DNA of 64,000 bases from CADEFQ01 sp050249415 (GTDB lineage: Bacteria; Pseudomonadota; Gammaproteobacteria; Steroidobacterales; Steroidobacteraceae): positions 1 to 64,000 of the forward strand of contig JBFWQO010000001.1 of NCBI GenBank assembly GCA_050249415.1. Reading direction: 5' to 3'. Shown piece by piece: positions 44,969 through 54,810 of the stretch. The notes under the pieces are model-generated. The model did no database searches. It worked only from the letters and a program-made list of their open reading frames with translations, and was not told the origin of the DNA. The translations under genes were made by a program, and so were the position numbers. The first letter of the stretch is position 1. Each line of letters starts with the position of its first letter.

Positions 44969-46645
44969 TCAGCGCGCCGGCGACCCCGCGCTGCGGCGGC
45001 GCTCTTCTTCGCAAAGCTCCTTCTTGGAAAGCTTGCCTACCGCGGTCTTCGGCAGTTCCGCCCGCAGCTCGAGGGCGCGCACCATCTCGTGCTTGCCCAG
45101 CCGCCCGGTGAGAAACGCCAGCAAAGCCTCGAGCGTCAGGGGCGCCGCGCCGTCCTTCAACTTCACGAACGCCTTGGGTGACTGACCGCGATACGCGTCG
45201 TCGATTCCAATCACGATCACTTCCTCGACGTCGGGGTGGGCGTAGATCGCCTCTTCTATGACCCGCGGGTACACGTTGTAGCCGCCGCAGAGGATCATGT
45301 CTTTCAGTCGCTCGATGATGAAGACGTAACCATCCTCGTCGATGTAACCCACGTCCCCCGTGCGAAAGAAGCCGCCGGGCGTGAAGGCCTGGGCGGTCGC
45401 GGCGGGCTTCATCCAGTACCCCGGCATCACGTTCGGCGCTTTGATGCAGATCTCGCCATGCTCGCCCGGGGAGAGTTCCTTGAGCGCGTCAGCGACGTCG
45501 ACGACCTTCATGTCGACGCGCGGCAGCGGCAGGCCGCAGGACCCGGGCCTCGCCGAAGCGTCCCGCGGAGTAAAGGTGCCGGCTGCTGTCGTTTCACTCA
45601 TGCCCCAGCCGTCGGTGACGCGCACACCCGTCAGCTCATGCAATGCATCGATGATCTCGCGGGGCAGCGGGGCGCCGCCCGAGCCGCAAACCTTCAACGA
45701 CGAGAAATCGACGGCGTTTGCCCGCGCGTAAGCGGCGAGTGCGAAGAACATCGTAGGCACGCCGAACATCGCCGTGATGCGCCGCTGCATGATGTCGCGC
45801 GCAACGGCAGCGGGATCGAATCTCGGATGCAATACCAGCTCGGCGCCCTGGGCGAGCCCGAAGAACATCACGACCTCGCCGTAGATGTGAAACAGCGGCA
45901 ACACGAGCAGCACGCGTTCGACCCCCGGCAGCATCGCGCGGTTGGCGCCCTGCGTGGTCTCGACGAACTGCGCGACGGCGACGGTGATGTTCGCGTGGGT
46001 CAACATCGCGCCCTTCGGCACCCCGGTCGTGCCACCGGTGTACTGCAGCACCGCGGTGCGGGTGGCCGGATCGTCGACGCTGGCCGGCGCGTAGGCACCG
46101 TCATTGTCGAGCAGGCTCGCGAAATGCATATGTGCCGCATCATCCGGCACGGCGCATCGGGCGGGGCTCGGCCCGGCCGCGAAATCCGCAAAGCTGCCGA
46201 CCACGAGCGACCTGAGGCGGGTCTTCCCGAGCAGGATGTCGGCCGTGGGGTAGAGCGCCGCAAGGTCGAGCGTGACGAGCAGTTCGGCGCCACTATCCTC
46301 GATCTTGCTCGCGAGCATCGCCTCCGCGTCGAGCGGGGAAAAATTGACGACCACTGCGCCCACCTTCAACGCGGCGAAGAAGGCGATCACGTAGTGCGGG
46401 CAATTCGGCAGGTAGAGCCCGATCCGGTCGCCGGGCCGCACGCCGAGGCGCTGCAAGCCGGCGGCGGCACGCGCGACGAGCGCCTGCAGTTCGGCATAGC
46501 GGAGCTTGCGGCCCGCGAACTCCATGGCCGGCAGATCGGGCCAGCGCGCGGCCGCTTCGTCGAGGATGCGCCATGCCGGCGCCGGATCGATGGGGATCTC
46601 CCAACGGACGCCGGGAGGATAGGACTTCAGCCAGCGCCGCTCCAT
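44969..46645 (-). CDS. Long-chain acyl-CoA ligase (AMP-forming)
   Basis: 558 aa ANL-superfamily ligase. P-loop YTGGTTGVPKGAMLTH, motif GWGMSETT, hinge and C-terminal part with TGDVGYIDEDGYVFI and the catalytic-Lys region LPKTAVGKLSKKEL. Activates a fatty or aromatic acid to its CoA ester. Follows the thiolase gene by 3 bp in the order FadB-like - thiolase - ligase. About 225 bp without features separate its end from the hydrolase gene at 43723-44742. Confidence 0.93.
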   Translation of the reverse strand: MERRWLKSYPPGVRWEIPIDPAPAWRILDEAAARWPDLPAMEFAGRKLRYAELQALVARAAAGLQRLGVRPGDRIGLYLPNCPHYVIAFFAALKVGAVVVNFSPLDAEAMLASKIEDSGAELLVTLDLAALYPTADILLGKTRLRSLVVGSFADFAAGPSPARCAVPDDAAHMHFASLLDNDGAYAPASVDDPATRTAVLQYTGGTTGVPKGAMLTHANITVAVAQFVETTQGANRAMLPGVERVLLVLPLFHIYGEVVMFFGLAQGAELVLHPRFDPAAVARDIMQRRITAMFGVPTMFFALAAYARANAVDFSSLKVCGSGGAPLPREIIDALHELTGVRVTDGWGMSETTAAGTFTPRDASARPGSCGLPLPRVDMKVVDVADALKELSPGEHGEICIKAPNVMPGYWMKPAATAQAFTPGGFFRTGDVGYIDEDGYVFIIERLKDMILCGGYNVYPRVIEEAIYAHPDVEEVIVIGIDDAYRGQSPKAFVKLKDGAAPLTLEALLAFLTGRLGKHEMVRALELRAELPKTAVGKLSKKELCEEERRRSAGSPAR

Positions 46646-46648
46646 GCG

Positions 46649-47827
46649 CTACGCGACTTCGAAGAGCCCTGCGGCGCCCATGCCGCCGCCGACGCACATG
46701 GTCGTCACCACGTACTTCACTCCCCGGCGTTTGCCCTCGAGCAGCGCATGGCCGACGAGACGCGTGCCGGACACGCCATAGGGGTGACCGACCGCGATGG
46801 CGCCGCCGTTCACGTTCAGCCGCTCGTCGGGGATGCCGAGCTTGTCGCGGCAGTACAGCACCTGCACCGCGAACGCCTCGTTCAGTTCCCAGAGCCCGAT
46901 GTCGTCGATGCGCAGGCCCGCGCGCTCGAGCAACCGCGGCACGGCGAACACCGGCCCGATGCCCATCTCGTCGGGTTCGCAGCCCGCGATCGTGAAGCCG
47001 CGGAACACGCCGAGCGGGGTGATGCCGCGCTGCTCCGCGAGCCTGGCGTCCATCACGACGCAGGCCGCGGCACCGTCGGAGAACTGGCTCGCGTTGCCCG
47101 CCGCGATCACGCCGCCCGGGATCGCCGGCCGGATCTTTGAAACGCCTTCATAGGTCGTATCGGCACGGATCCCCTCGTCCTTCGAGACGGTCACCTCGCG
47201 CGTGCCCATCTGCCGGGTCTTCGGGTCGGCATAGGCCGCTGTGACGGTGATGGGCACGATCTCCGCATCGAAACGCCCCGCGGCCTGCGCGGCGGCGGCG
47301 CGCTGCTGGCTCCTCGCGCCGTATTCATCCTGACGCTCACGCGCGATGCCATAGCGCTTCGCCACGGTCTCGGCGGTCTGCAGCATCGGCATGTACAGGT
47401 CGGGCTTGTGCTCCTCGATCCAGGTGTCGTGCACCATGTGCCGGTTGAGCTCGTTCTGCACGCACGAGATCGATTCGACACCGCCCGCGACGACGACGGG
47501 CGTTTTCTCGAGCGTGACGCGCGCGGCCGCCATCGCGATGGTCTGCAGGCCCGACGAACAGAAGCGGTTCACCGTGACGCCGCCCGTCGTGACGGGGCAG
47601 CCCGCGCGGATCGCGGCCTGGCGCGCGATGTTGAGGCCGTCGGCGCCTTCCGGGTAGGCGCAGCCGAGCAGCACATCTTCCACTTCGGCCGGATCGACCC
47701 CGGCGCGCGCGATGGCGTGCTGCACGACGTGGCCGCCGAGCGTGGCGCCGTGCGTGATGTTGAACGACCCGCGCCAGGATTTGGCGAGCGGCGTGCGGGC
47801 GATGGAAGCGATGACGGCATCGGTCAT
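46649..47827 (-). CDS. Acetyl-CoA acyltransferase (thiolase)
   Basis: 392 aa. Nucleophile Cys90 in VNRFCSSGLQT, His in GHPYGVSGTR and second catalytic Cys in CVGGGMGAAG; full thiolase length. Cleaves 3-ketoacyl-CoA to acetyl-CoA and a shorter acyl-CoA in the last step of beta-oxidation. It follows the FadB-like gene by 16 bp, the usual multifunctional protein/thiolase pairing (FadB with FadA, FadJ with FadI). Confidence 0.94.
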   Translation of the reverse strand: MTDAVIASIARTPLAKSWRGSFNITHGATLGGHVVQHAIARAGVDPAEVEDVLLGCAYPEGADGLNIARQAAIRAGCPVTTGGVTVNRFCSSGLQTIAMAAARVTLEKTPVVVAGGVESISCVQNELNRHMVHDTWIEEHKPDLYMPMLQTAETVAKRYGIARERQDEYGARSQQRAAAAQAAGRFDAEIVPITVTAAYADPKTRQMGTREVTVSKDEGIRADTTYEGVSKIRPAIPGGVIAAGNASQFSDGAAACVVMDARLAEQRGITPLGVFRGFTIAGCEPDEMGIGPVFAVPRLLERAGLRIDDIGLWELNEAFAVQVLYCRDKLGIPDERLNVNGGAIAVGHPYGVSGTRLVGHALLEGKRRGVKYVVTTMCVGGGMGAAGLFEVA

Positions 47828-47843
47828 GGTGAGTCCCCGGAAA

Positions 47844-49934
47844 TCAGTTGAAGGTCTTGCCGGCGGCGGCGAGACGCGCGAGCAAGCGCGCGGGTTGCCA
47901 CGCGGCCGGATCGCCGTGGCGGTTGCGCGCGAACTGCTTCATGCGCCGCACGACGACGTCGAGCCCGACCGTATCGGCGTACAGCATCGGTCCGCCGCGG
48001 TGCGCGGGGAAGCCGTAGCCATTGAGGTATACCATGTCGATGTCCGATGCGCGCTGCGCGATGCCCTCCTCGAGGATCTTCGCGCCCTCGTTGACGAGCG
48101 CGTATACGACGCGATCGACGATCTCCTCGTCGGCGACGGCACGTCGCTTCACACCGATTTCCTTCGAATAATCGACGATCATCTGCTCGACCGCCGCGGA
48201 GGGCCGCGCAGTGCGATCGCCCGGCTTGTAGTCGTACCAGCCGGCGCCGGTCTTCTGGCCGAAACGGCCCTGCTCGCAGAGACGGTCCGCGATCCGCGAG
48301 TAGATCACCATCGGCTTTTCCACGTAGCGGCGCTTCCTGATCGCCCAGCCGATGTCGTTGCCGGCGAGATCGCCGACCCTGAACGGGCCCATCGCGAAGC
48401 CGAACTTCTCCATCACGGCATCGACCTGCTTCGGCAGCGCACCTTCCTCGAGCAGGAACAGCGTCTGGCGGACCATCTGCTCGAGCATGCGATTGCCGAT
48501 GAAGCCGTCGCAGACACCCGAGACCACCGCGATCTTCTTGATGGTCTTGCCGAGCTTCATCACGGTCGCCAGCACGTCGGGGGCAGTCTCGCCGCCGCGC
48601 ACCACTTCGAGGAGCCGCATCACATTCGCAGGGCTGAAGAAGTGCGTGCCGACGACATCGCCCGGCCGCCGCGTGAACGCCGCGATGCGGTTCACGTCGA
48701 GGGTGGAGGTGTTGGTCGCGAGGATCGCGCCCGGCTTCATCACGGCATCGAGCTTCTCGAAAACGCCCTGCTTGACGGCCATATCCTCGAACACGGCCTC
48801 AACGACGATGTCGGCCTGCGCGATGGCTGCATAATCGAGCGCCGGCGTGATCAGCGCGATGCGCGCCGCGACGTCGGCTTCGGTCATCCGCCCTTTCTTC
48901 ACCGCGCCGCCGTAGTTGCCGCGGATCGTCGCGAGGCCGCGGTCGAGCGCCTCCTGCTTCATCTCGAGCAGCGTGACCGGGATGCCGGCATTCACGAAAT
49001 TCATCGTGATGCCGCCACCCATCGTGCCGGCGCCGATCACAGCGGCGGCCTTGATCGGGCGGGTGGGGGTTGTCTCCGGCACATCCGGGATGCGCGCCGC
49101 GGCGCGCTCTCCGAAGAACACATGGCGCAGCGCCTTCGACTCGGGGGTCATCATCAGATCGAGGAAGAGGCGCCGCTCGGTCGCGAGGCCCGCGTCGAAC
49201 GGCTGCTGGACCGCGGCCGTGACCGCTTCGACGCACTTGCGTGGCGCGGGGTAGGGGCCCGCGACGGCATCGACGGTCGTGCGCGCGAACATCAGGAAGC
49301 CCGCGGCATCGGGGTGCTCGACCGCGCGGTCACGCACGCGCCGGGGCGGCAGTTTCTCCTTGATGACGCGTTCGGCGAAGGCGACGGCCTGCTCGACGAG
49401 GTCGCCCGTGGCGATCTCGTCGAAGAGCGGTGTCCCGGCGAGTTTCTCTGCCGGCACCGGATTGCCCGAGACGATCATGTTGAGCGCCGCTTCGAGGCCG
49501 AGTGCGCGGGGCAGGCGCTGCGTGCCGCCGGCGCCCGGGATCAGTCCGAGTTTCACTTCGGGCAGGGCGACCTGCGCATCGGCTCGCGCCACCCGGTAAT
49601 GGCAGCCGAGTGCGAGTTCGAGCCCGCCACCCATGCACGTGCCGTGGATCGCGGCGATCACCGGCTTCGTGCTCGCCTCCCAGGCCGCAATCAGCGTGTG
49701 CAGGGTGGGCGGCGCCTGCATCTTCGGCGTGTTGAATTCACGGATGTCCGCGCCAGCCGAGAAGCCGCTGCCGCTGCCGGCCAGTACGACAGCCTTGATG
49801 CCGGGCGAGAAGAGGGCCTTGTCGAGCGCCTTCAGGAGCGCTGCGCGCAGTGCATGCCCCAGGCCGTTCACCGGCGGGCTCTGCATCGTGATCACGGCGA
49901 CCTTGCCGCGTTTCTCGTAGGCCGTAACACTCAT
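47844..49934 (-). CDS. Bifunctional enoyl-CoA hydratase/3-hydroxyacyl-CoA dehydrogenase (FadB/FadJ-like)
   Basis: 696 aa. Enoyl-CoA hydratase domain about 5-190 (AGSGSGFSAGADIREF, HGTCMGGGLELALGCHYRVA with the catalytic Glu of LGLIPGAGGTQRLPR). HAD NAD-binding domain from about 295 (AAVIGAGTMGGGITMNFVNA) and two C-terminal HAD domains. Length matches FadJ. Start ATG 49934 has GAGGAG 9 bases before; a TTG at 49943 is too close to that site. First gene of the FadB-thiolase-ligase operon. Confidence 0.94.
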   Translation of the reverse strand: MSVTAYEKRGKVAVITMQSPPVNGLGHALRAALLKALDKALFSPGIKAVVLAGSGSGFSAGADIREFNTPKMQAPPTLHTLIAAWEASTKPVIAAIHGTCMGGGLELALGCHYRVARADAQVALPEVKLGLIPGAGGTQRLPRALGLEAALNMIVSGNPVPAEKLAGTPLFDEIATGDLVEQAVAFAERVIKEKLPPRRVRDRAVEHPDAAGFLMFARTTVDAVAGPYPAPRKCVEAVTAAVQQPFDAGLATERRLFLDLMMTPESKALRHVFFGERAAARIPDVPETTPTRPIKAAAVIGAGTMGGGITMNFVNAGIPVTLLEMKQEALDRGLATIRGNYGGAVKKGRMTEADVAARIALITPALDYAAIAQADIVVEAVFEDMAVKQGVFEKLDAVMKPGAILATNTSTLDVNRIAAFTRRPGDVVGTHFFSPANVMRLLEVVRGGETAPDVLATVMKLGKTIKKIAVVSGVCDGFIGNRMLEQMVRQTLFLLEEGALPKQVDAVMEKFGFAMGPFRVGDLAGNDIGWAIRKRRYVEKPMVIYSRIADRLCEQGRFGQKTGAGWYDYKPGDRTARPSAAVEQMIVDYSKEIGVKRRAVADEEIVDRVVYALVNEGAKILEEGIAQRASDIDMVYLNGYGFPAHRGGPMLYADTVGLDVVVRRMKQFARNRHGDPAAWQPARLLARLAAAGKTFN

Positions 49935-50006
49935 GCTTTCCAACTCCTCGCCAAAAGTGGCCGGACCCGCATCGCGGGTGCGGCACGGTCAGATTCCGGA
50001 ATCGCT

Positions 50007-51323
50007 TCAATTCATCGGCAGCACAGACGGGAAGCGGTAAGTCCCGTTCTGCAGCGCCTGCCTCGGCAAGTACGCGCGCATCGTCAGGGCGAACGGCCTC
50101 CCCTGCGGTGCCGGCAGCCAGTTGCTGCGGCGTTCCGGCCCGGGATCGGCGCGCGCTATCCAGATGTCGAGCGTTCCATCCTTTCCGCGGACCAGCCCCG
50201 GAGTCCGGTCGCCGATCGCAAATCGCCCGATCGAATTCGGGGTGAAGAAGAACTGGCCATCATGCGTCGCTTCATAGAGTGTCATCGACCAGAACGCATC
50301 GACCGGCGGCAACGTGCCGGGAGGAAACCGCATGTGGTAGGCATCGCCATGGAACAATCCATCTTCAGTATCACCGACCGAGCGCGTGTACAGCGCTTCT
50401 TCGACAGGCAGCGCGAACAGCCCACCCACCGCGACCTGTGCGCGAAATCCGTAGTCCTGCTCGAATCTGCCAAGGTTACCTGACGGATAAGCCCAGCCGT
50501 CAACGATCTGCTTGCCGAGCTGGACGCGGCCGGCGAACGCCCGTGCGTCGGCCATGCCTGACTCGACTGCGCCTACTTCGGCCGCACCCAGGTCGGGTCG
50601 CTTGAATCCCGCGCGCGACAGGCCGAGCGGCGCGAGCCTGTCGATCATCGCATCGTCCGTGACAGGCGGAGGGAGTTCTGCGATCAATGCGCCCGCGCCG
50701 GCAAGAAACTCGCTCCACGGCGCACTCCTGGCTGGAACCGCGATGGCAGGAGGTGACCCGGCCTTTCCCGCGATTCCCAGGCCATCCTGAACCGCCCGGG
50801 CTGCAGGGAGATCGGTCTGGCCGTCGACGAGAGTACGCGCGAGGGCGAACACCCAGTCCTGGGGCGCGCGAATGGTGCCGCGCGGTGCCTCGGCGGTCGG
50901 GCCTGCGATCAGGAAACGCCCTCCATCGCCGCCGATCGTCCGCGTGCCGAGGATCGCGATATTGTTCGTATACATGTCGACGAGCTGCAACGAGAAATAG
51001 CGAGCCCCGGCAGCGGGCAACGTCAGCGCGACAGGCCCCGCGCGCAGGTCGAGCATCGCGTACGAGTAGATGGTGTCGTTGTTCGGCGAAGTAACTCGCT
51101 GGGTCTCCACGTTGGTCAGGTTGCGGTTGTGTACGAAGACATTTGCACCGTCCTTGGCGACGATTCGCCGGCGAACACTGGCGACCTCGATCAACGGAAC
51201 CGCATAGAGCCAGGCTTCCCGCGCCGCTGCGGCCAGTGACACGGCAGCACCGAAAGTGCGCCGCGCAAGCGCTACGGTTCCAAACATGGCGACACCCGCC
51301 TGCAGGACGTTTCTTCGGTTCAT
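50007..51323 (-). CDS. DUF1254/DUF1214 exported protein
   Basis: 438 aa. N-terminus MNRRNVLQAG with a following hydrophobic stretch suggests Tat export. DUF1254 about 45-170 (YAVPLIEVASVRR, TSPNNDTIYSYAMLDLRAGP) and DUF1214 about 300-420 (DAFWSMTLYEATHDG). Function of the family is unknown; members are common in organisms degrading complex organics. GGAGGGG lies 5 bases before ATG 51323. Divergent from the TBDR at 51634 across 310 bp. Confidence 0.87.
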   Translation of the reverse strand: MNRRNVLQAGVAMFGTVALARRTFGAAVSLAAAAREAWLYAVPLIEVASVRRRIVAKDGANVFVHNRNLTNVETQRVTSPNNDTIYSYAMLDLRAGPVALTLPAAGARYFSLQLVDMYTNNIAILGTRTIGGDGGRFLIAGPTAEAPRGTIRAPQDWVFALARTLVDGQTDLPAARAVQDGLGIAGKAGSPPAIAVPARSAPWSEFLAGAGALIAELPPPVTDDAMIDRLAPLGLSRAGFKRPDLGAAEVGAVESGMADARAFAGRVQLGKQIVDGWAYPSGNLGRFEQDYGFRAQVAVGGLFALPVEEALYTRSVGDTEDGLFHGDAYHMRFPPGTLPPVDAFWSMTLYEATHDGQFFFTPNSIGRFAIGDRTPGLVRGKDGTLDIWIARADPGPERRSNWLPAPQGRPFALTMRAYLPRQALQNGTYRFPSVLPMN

Positions 51324-51418
51324 TGCACCCCTCCGATCGGCATTCAACAGCCTGATTATCACCAGCGTGTCTTACAATGCTACTCAGGATTCGCCAAGTG
51401 TGCAGCGAAAGCCTGACA

Positions 51419-51437
51419 AAAAGCAGCGGCTGCTTTT
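51419..51437. repeat. Palindrome in the DUF1254/TBDR divergent region
   Basis: AAAAGCAGC and GCTGCTTTT are perfect 9-bp inverted copies around a single G. The flanking 310 bp (51324-51633) are AT-richer than the genes and contain no open frame of note. Could be an operator or, read on the plus strand, a stem followed by a short T-run. Confidence 0.4.
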
Positions 51438-51579
51438 ACCATGAACGTGGGGTTGGGCGTCGGGTTTTTTCAAATAACTCTAATTTAATCAACGTTCTAT
51501 ATGCACAGTGCTGCCTGCCCAGCAGCAGATTGACCGCTCCCCGCTGGCATCCCAATACAACCGCGCCGGCAGAAATTGT

Positions 51580-51607
51580 TTGACACTTCCTTTAAATGCG
51601 CTAGAAA
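51580..51607 (+). promoter_or_regulatory. Promoter of the TBDR-esterase-GntR-sulfatase row
   Basis: A perfect -35 TTGACA (51580-51585) and TAGAAA (51602-51607) lie 16 bases apart; the TBDR ATG follows at 51634 with GGGAGG (51623-51628) between. Confidence 0.5.
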
Positions 51608-51633
51608 GGCGTTTCCAGTGTCGGGAGGTCCGT

Positions 51634-53868
51634 ATGTACAAGAAGGGCATTGTCGGGGGAATCCTGTTTGTCGCCGTCGCGGGAATTGCCGGCGCATCCA
51701 GCGTATTCGCGCAAGCGGCGGGCGACATCGACCGCAGCGACGTCGCAGACACTCAGAACACGTTTGCCATGTCGGAAGTCGTGGTCACGGCGCGCCGCGT
51801 GGCCGAGGACGTCCAGGACGTGCCCGCGGCGGTAACCGTGCTCAGCGGCGATGCGCTGGCCAACCTTCTCGTCATCGATACGAGGACCCTGATCCAGCAG
51901 ATCCCCGGCGCATCGCTCGTCACCAGCGGGCCCGGATACATCAACGATACCTCCCTTCGGGGACAGGGCGGCGGTCGCGTCGGAACATCGGAAAGCGCCA
52001 CGGGGCTGTATCGCGATGGCCACTATGCCGCGGGTGGCAGCTTCGGCGGCCGCTCCCTCAACAGGCTCGAATTGTTCGACCTCGAGCGCGTAGAGGTTCT
52101 GCGCGGCCCGCAGGGCGCTCTCTACGGTCGCAACGCGGTTGGCGGGTCGATCAACGCGATCGCCCACAAGCCCGACTTCGATGGCTGGAGCGGCTGGGGC
52201 CAGATCGGCTACGACAGCTTTGACACGACAGAAGTGGAGGGGGGGGTCAACGTACCCCTTGCCGATGCGCTCGCGATGCGCGTAGCGGGTTTTTACAGTA
52301 ACCAGGGTGATGGCTCGATCACCAACCTGACCACCGGCAACGCCCTCGACAGGGAGAATACCAAGGGCGTGCGCGCAGCACTCGCCTGGCGGGTCTCCGA
52401 CAACATCGACACGCGGCTGACCTATGAGGGCTTCTACGATCGCACGCCGGCGTTCGGCAACCTCGCGTACCGCGCGACCCTGTTCAATGGAGCGCCGCTC
52501 GATCCCGGGATCTTCGACAGAGTCCTGAGCTCCGAAGCCTATGCGCGCATCAGACAGCGCACCTTCTACTGGGACACGCGAATCACGACCGGCTATGGCG
52601 ACTGGCACATCAATCTCGACTACAAGCATCGCTGGGGTCAGCGACTCGACGAGGATCTCGACCATTTCCTGGGGTTTCAGGGAGTCGTGCTCGCCGGCTC
52701 CGAGGTCGTATTGTTCGCCGACCAGACCGCGACGTTCGAGAATGGCGGCGCGCAGATCTACCTGACGTCGCCGGCTTCGCTGGCAGGCTGGACATGGCTC
52801 GTCGGCATCGACGGCCTGGCGAACGAGTCCAACGACCTGACGGTCAACCGCGGTGTCGCGGCGCTCGCCGGTCTGAGGAGGTTGTTCCGCAATGACGACA
52901 GCGTCGAGAAGCTCCGGTCCGGCGCCGTCTACGGAGCGCTCGGCTATGACTTCACACCGCGATGGAACCTCGGTCTCGAGCTGCGTGTGCAACGCGACCA
53001 CAAGAGCATCGTCTTCGACCGCAGCCGCAACCAGCCGTCGTCACTCGTCGCGCCTATTTTCGTCGACCTCGAGCGTGAGTGGACCAAGGTGCTCCCTGCG
53101 GCGACGCTACGCTACGAACTCAATGACTCCCAGAATGTTTACGCGCGCTTCTCGACGGGCTACCGCCCGGGGGGGTTCAATACCGGCATACCTGGCGACA
53201 CTCCCGCCGCAGCCGCACTGATTCCGTTCGATCCCGAGAGCGTCTATGGCGGTGAACTCGGGTGGAAGGTTTCCGCATTGGGCGGCGCCTGGACCCTGAA
53301 CCTCGCCGGCTACTACAGCCACACCAACGATGTTCAGGTCGTCACATCGGCGAGCCCCACGAATCCGCAGTTCATCCTGCAGAATGCCGGCGACGACGAC
53401 ATCTATGGCGTCGAGCTGGAAACCCGCGGTCGCATCGCCCTCGGCTCCGCCAGGCTCGACCTCAGTGCTGCACTGGCGTCCAATGACGGCACCTTCGACA
53501 AGGGTACGACCGTACTCGACAACACGGGCAACGTCGTCGACATATCGGACCGGCGCGTGAACCGGACCCGCGACTTCCAGGCGACGCTCGGGGCAACCTT
53601 GCGGTTCCCTATCGGCACAAGCGCGACGGCGAGCCTCGGGGCCAACCTGCAGACCGAGAGCGGCGGCTTCGAGAATGCGTTCAACACCATAAAGCTCGCC
53701 GACTTCACCCTGCTCGATCTCACGGCCTCGGTCGCCGTGGGTCGCTGGACATTCTTCGCCTGGGCGAGAAACGTCGGCGACGAGAACTACATCCTGCAGT
53801 CGAGCAACAACGTCGAGTTCTACAACACCCGACGCCAGTTCGGCGGCAGCTTCAGGTACACGTTCTGA
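51634..53868 (+). CDS. TonB-dependent outer membrane receptor
   Basis: 744 aa. Signal peptide about 1-27 ending VFAQ; MSEVVVTARRVAEDVQDVPA at the plug start; plug with LERVEVLRGPQGALYGRNAV; beta-barrel ending GGSFRYTF. Shorter than the other two receptors here. It opens a row of plus-strand genes for an esterase, a GntR regulator, a sulfatase and an M28-like protein (gap of 29 bp to the esterase). That makes an imported esterified or sulfated ligand likely (inference). Confidence 0.93.
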   Translation: MYKKGIVGGILFVAVAGIAGASSVFAQAAGDIDRSDVADTQNTFAMSEVVVTARRVAEDVQDVPAAVTVLSGDALANLLVIDTRTLIQQIPGASLVTSGPGYINDTSLRGQGGGRVGTSESATGLYRDGHYAAGGSFGGRSLNRLELFDLERVEVLRGPQGALYGRNAVGGSINAIAHKPDFDGWSGWGQIGYDSFDTTEVEGGVNVPLADALAMRVAGFYSNQGDGSITNLTTGNALDRENTKGVRAALAWRVSDNIDTRLTYEGFYDRTPAFGNLAYRATLFNGAPLDPGIFDRVLSSEAYARIRQRTFYWDTRITTGYGDWHINLDYKHRWGQRLDEDLDHFLGFQGVVLAGSEVVLFADQTATFENGGAQIYLTSPASLAGWTWLVGIDGLANESNDLTVNRGVAALAGLRRLFRNDDSVEKLRSGAVYGALGYDFTPRWNLGLELRVQRDHKSIVFDRSRNQPSSLVAPIFVDLEREWTKVLPAATLRYELNDSQNVYARFSTGYRPGGFNTGIPGDTPAAAALIPFDPESVYGGELGWKVSALGGAWTLNLAGYYSHTNDVQVVTSASPTNPQFILQNAGDDDIYGVELETRGRIALGSARLDLSAALASNDGTFDKGTTVLDNTGNVVDISDRRVNRTRDFQATLGATLRFPIGTSATASLGANLQTESGGFENAFNTIKLADFTLLDLTASVAVGRWTFFAWARNVGDENYILQSSNNVEFYNTRRQFGGSFRYTF

Positions 53869-53897
53869 CGGCGCCACGGTTCGGGGCGGTTGCCAGG

Positions 53898-54803
53898 ATG
53901 AGTCGAACATGGTCGGGCCTGATGGTCCTCGCCGTGGCGACGATACCCGTTGCCTCCATCGCGGGCTCCGCAACGGGAACGGCGCCGGAGCCTGTGCCGC
54001 GCACGGTACTTGCGCCGATGATGCACGTTCCGCCGCCGCCGGGGACCCGCATCGGGCGTGACATCGCCTATGGATCGGATCCGGCGCAGACGCTGGACCT
54101 GTACCGGCCGGCAAAGGCCACCGGCGCTCCGATACTCATCATGGTGCACGGCGGCGGTTGGTGGCGCGGCGACAAGGCGAACCCTGTCGTAGTCGACAAC
54201 AAGGTCGGTCACTGGATTCCGCGGGGTTACATCCTGGCATCGGTGAACTACCGGACGGTACCGCAGGCCGACCCGTTGGCGCAGGCCGCCGATGTGGCCG
54301 AAGCGGTTGCCTTCTTGCAGGCGCATGCCAGGAAGTGGGGCGGCGATCCTGCGCGCGTCGTGCTGATGGGGCATTCCGCAGGTGCGCACCTGGTCGTCCT
54401 GCTCGCGGCTGCGCCGCAGGTGGCGGCACGCGCGGGCGTGAAACCGTGGCTCGGCACGATCGCGCTCGACAGTGCCGCCTACGATGTGGTCCGGATCATG
54501 CGCGCGCGGCACCTCGACCTCTACGATCGGGCCTTCGGAACCGACGAGCAGTTGTGGCGAGCGGCCTCACCGACACTGCGGCTCGAGACTCCGCCCGCGC
54601 CGGTGCTGCTGGCGTGCTCGACGAGGCGGGTCGACGCTTGCCCGCAGGCTGAAGCGTTCGCTGCAAAGGTGCGATCCCTGCAGGGTCGTGCGGCGATCAT
54701 CCGGCTGGACATGACGCACGGCGATATAAATGGCTTGCTCGGGACCGGGGATGAATATACTGGCGAGGTCGACGCCTTCCTGGGATCGCTCGGCGTGCCG
54801 TGA
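53898..54803 (+). CDS. Exported alpha/beta hydrolase (BD-FAE/HSL-like esterase)
   Basis: 301 aa with a signal peptide about 1-23. Oxyanion motif HGGGWW at 84-89, nucleophile GHSAGAH with S160, His in MTHGDI near the C-terminus. It belongs to the esterases that release acyl groups from sugars or small molecules. Located directly after the TBDR gene and 7 bp before the GntR gene, so it probably acts on the receptor's ligand in the periplasm. Confidence 0.88.
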   Translation: MSRTWSGLMVLAVATIPVASIAGSATGTAPEPVPRTVLAPMMHVPPPPGTRIGRDIAYGSDPAQTLDLYRPAKATGAPILIMVHGGGWWRGDKANPVVVDNKVGHWIPRGYILASVNYRTVPQADPLAQAADVAEAVAFLQAHARKWGGDPARVVLMGHSAGAHLVVLLAAAPQVAARAGVKPWLGTIALDSAAYDVVRIMRARHLDLYDRAFGTDEQLWRAASPTLRLETPPAPVLLACSTRRVDACPQAEAFAAKVRSLQGRAAIIRLDMTHGDINGLLGTGDEYTGEVDAFLGSLGVP

Positions 54804-54810
54804 GTCGTTC

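Noticed and set aside
54190..54202. AGTCGACAAC, similar to the GntR operators
   Set aside because: Falls inside the esterase coding sequence (codons for VVDNK) and is only partly symmetric.
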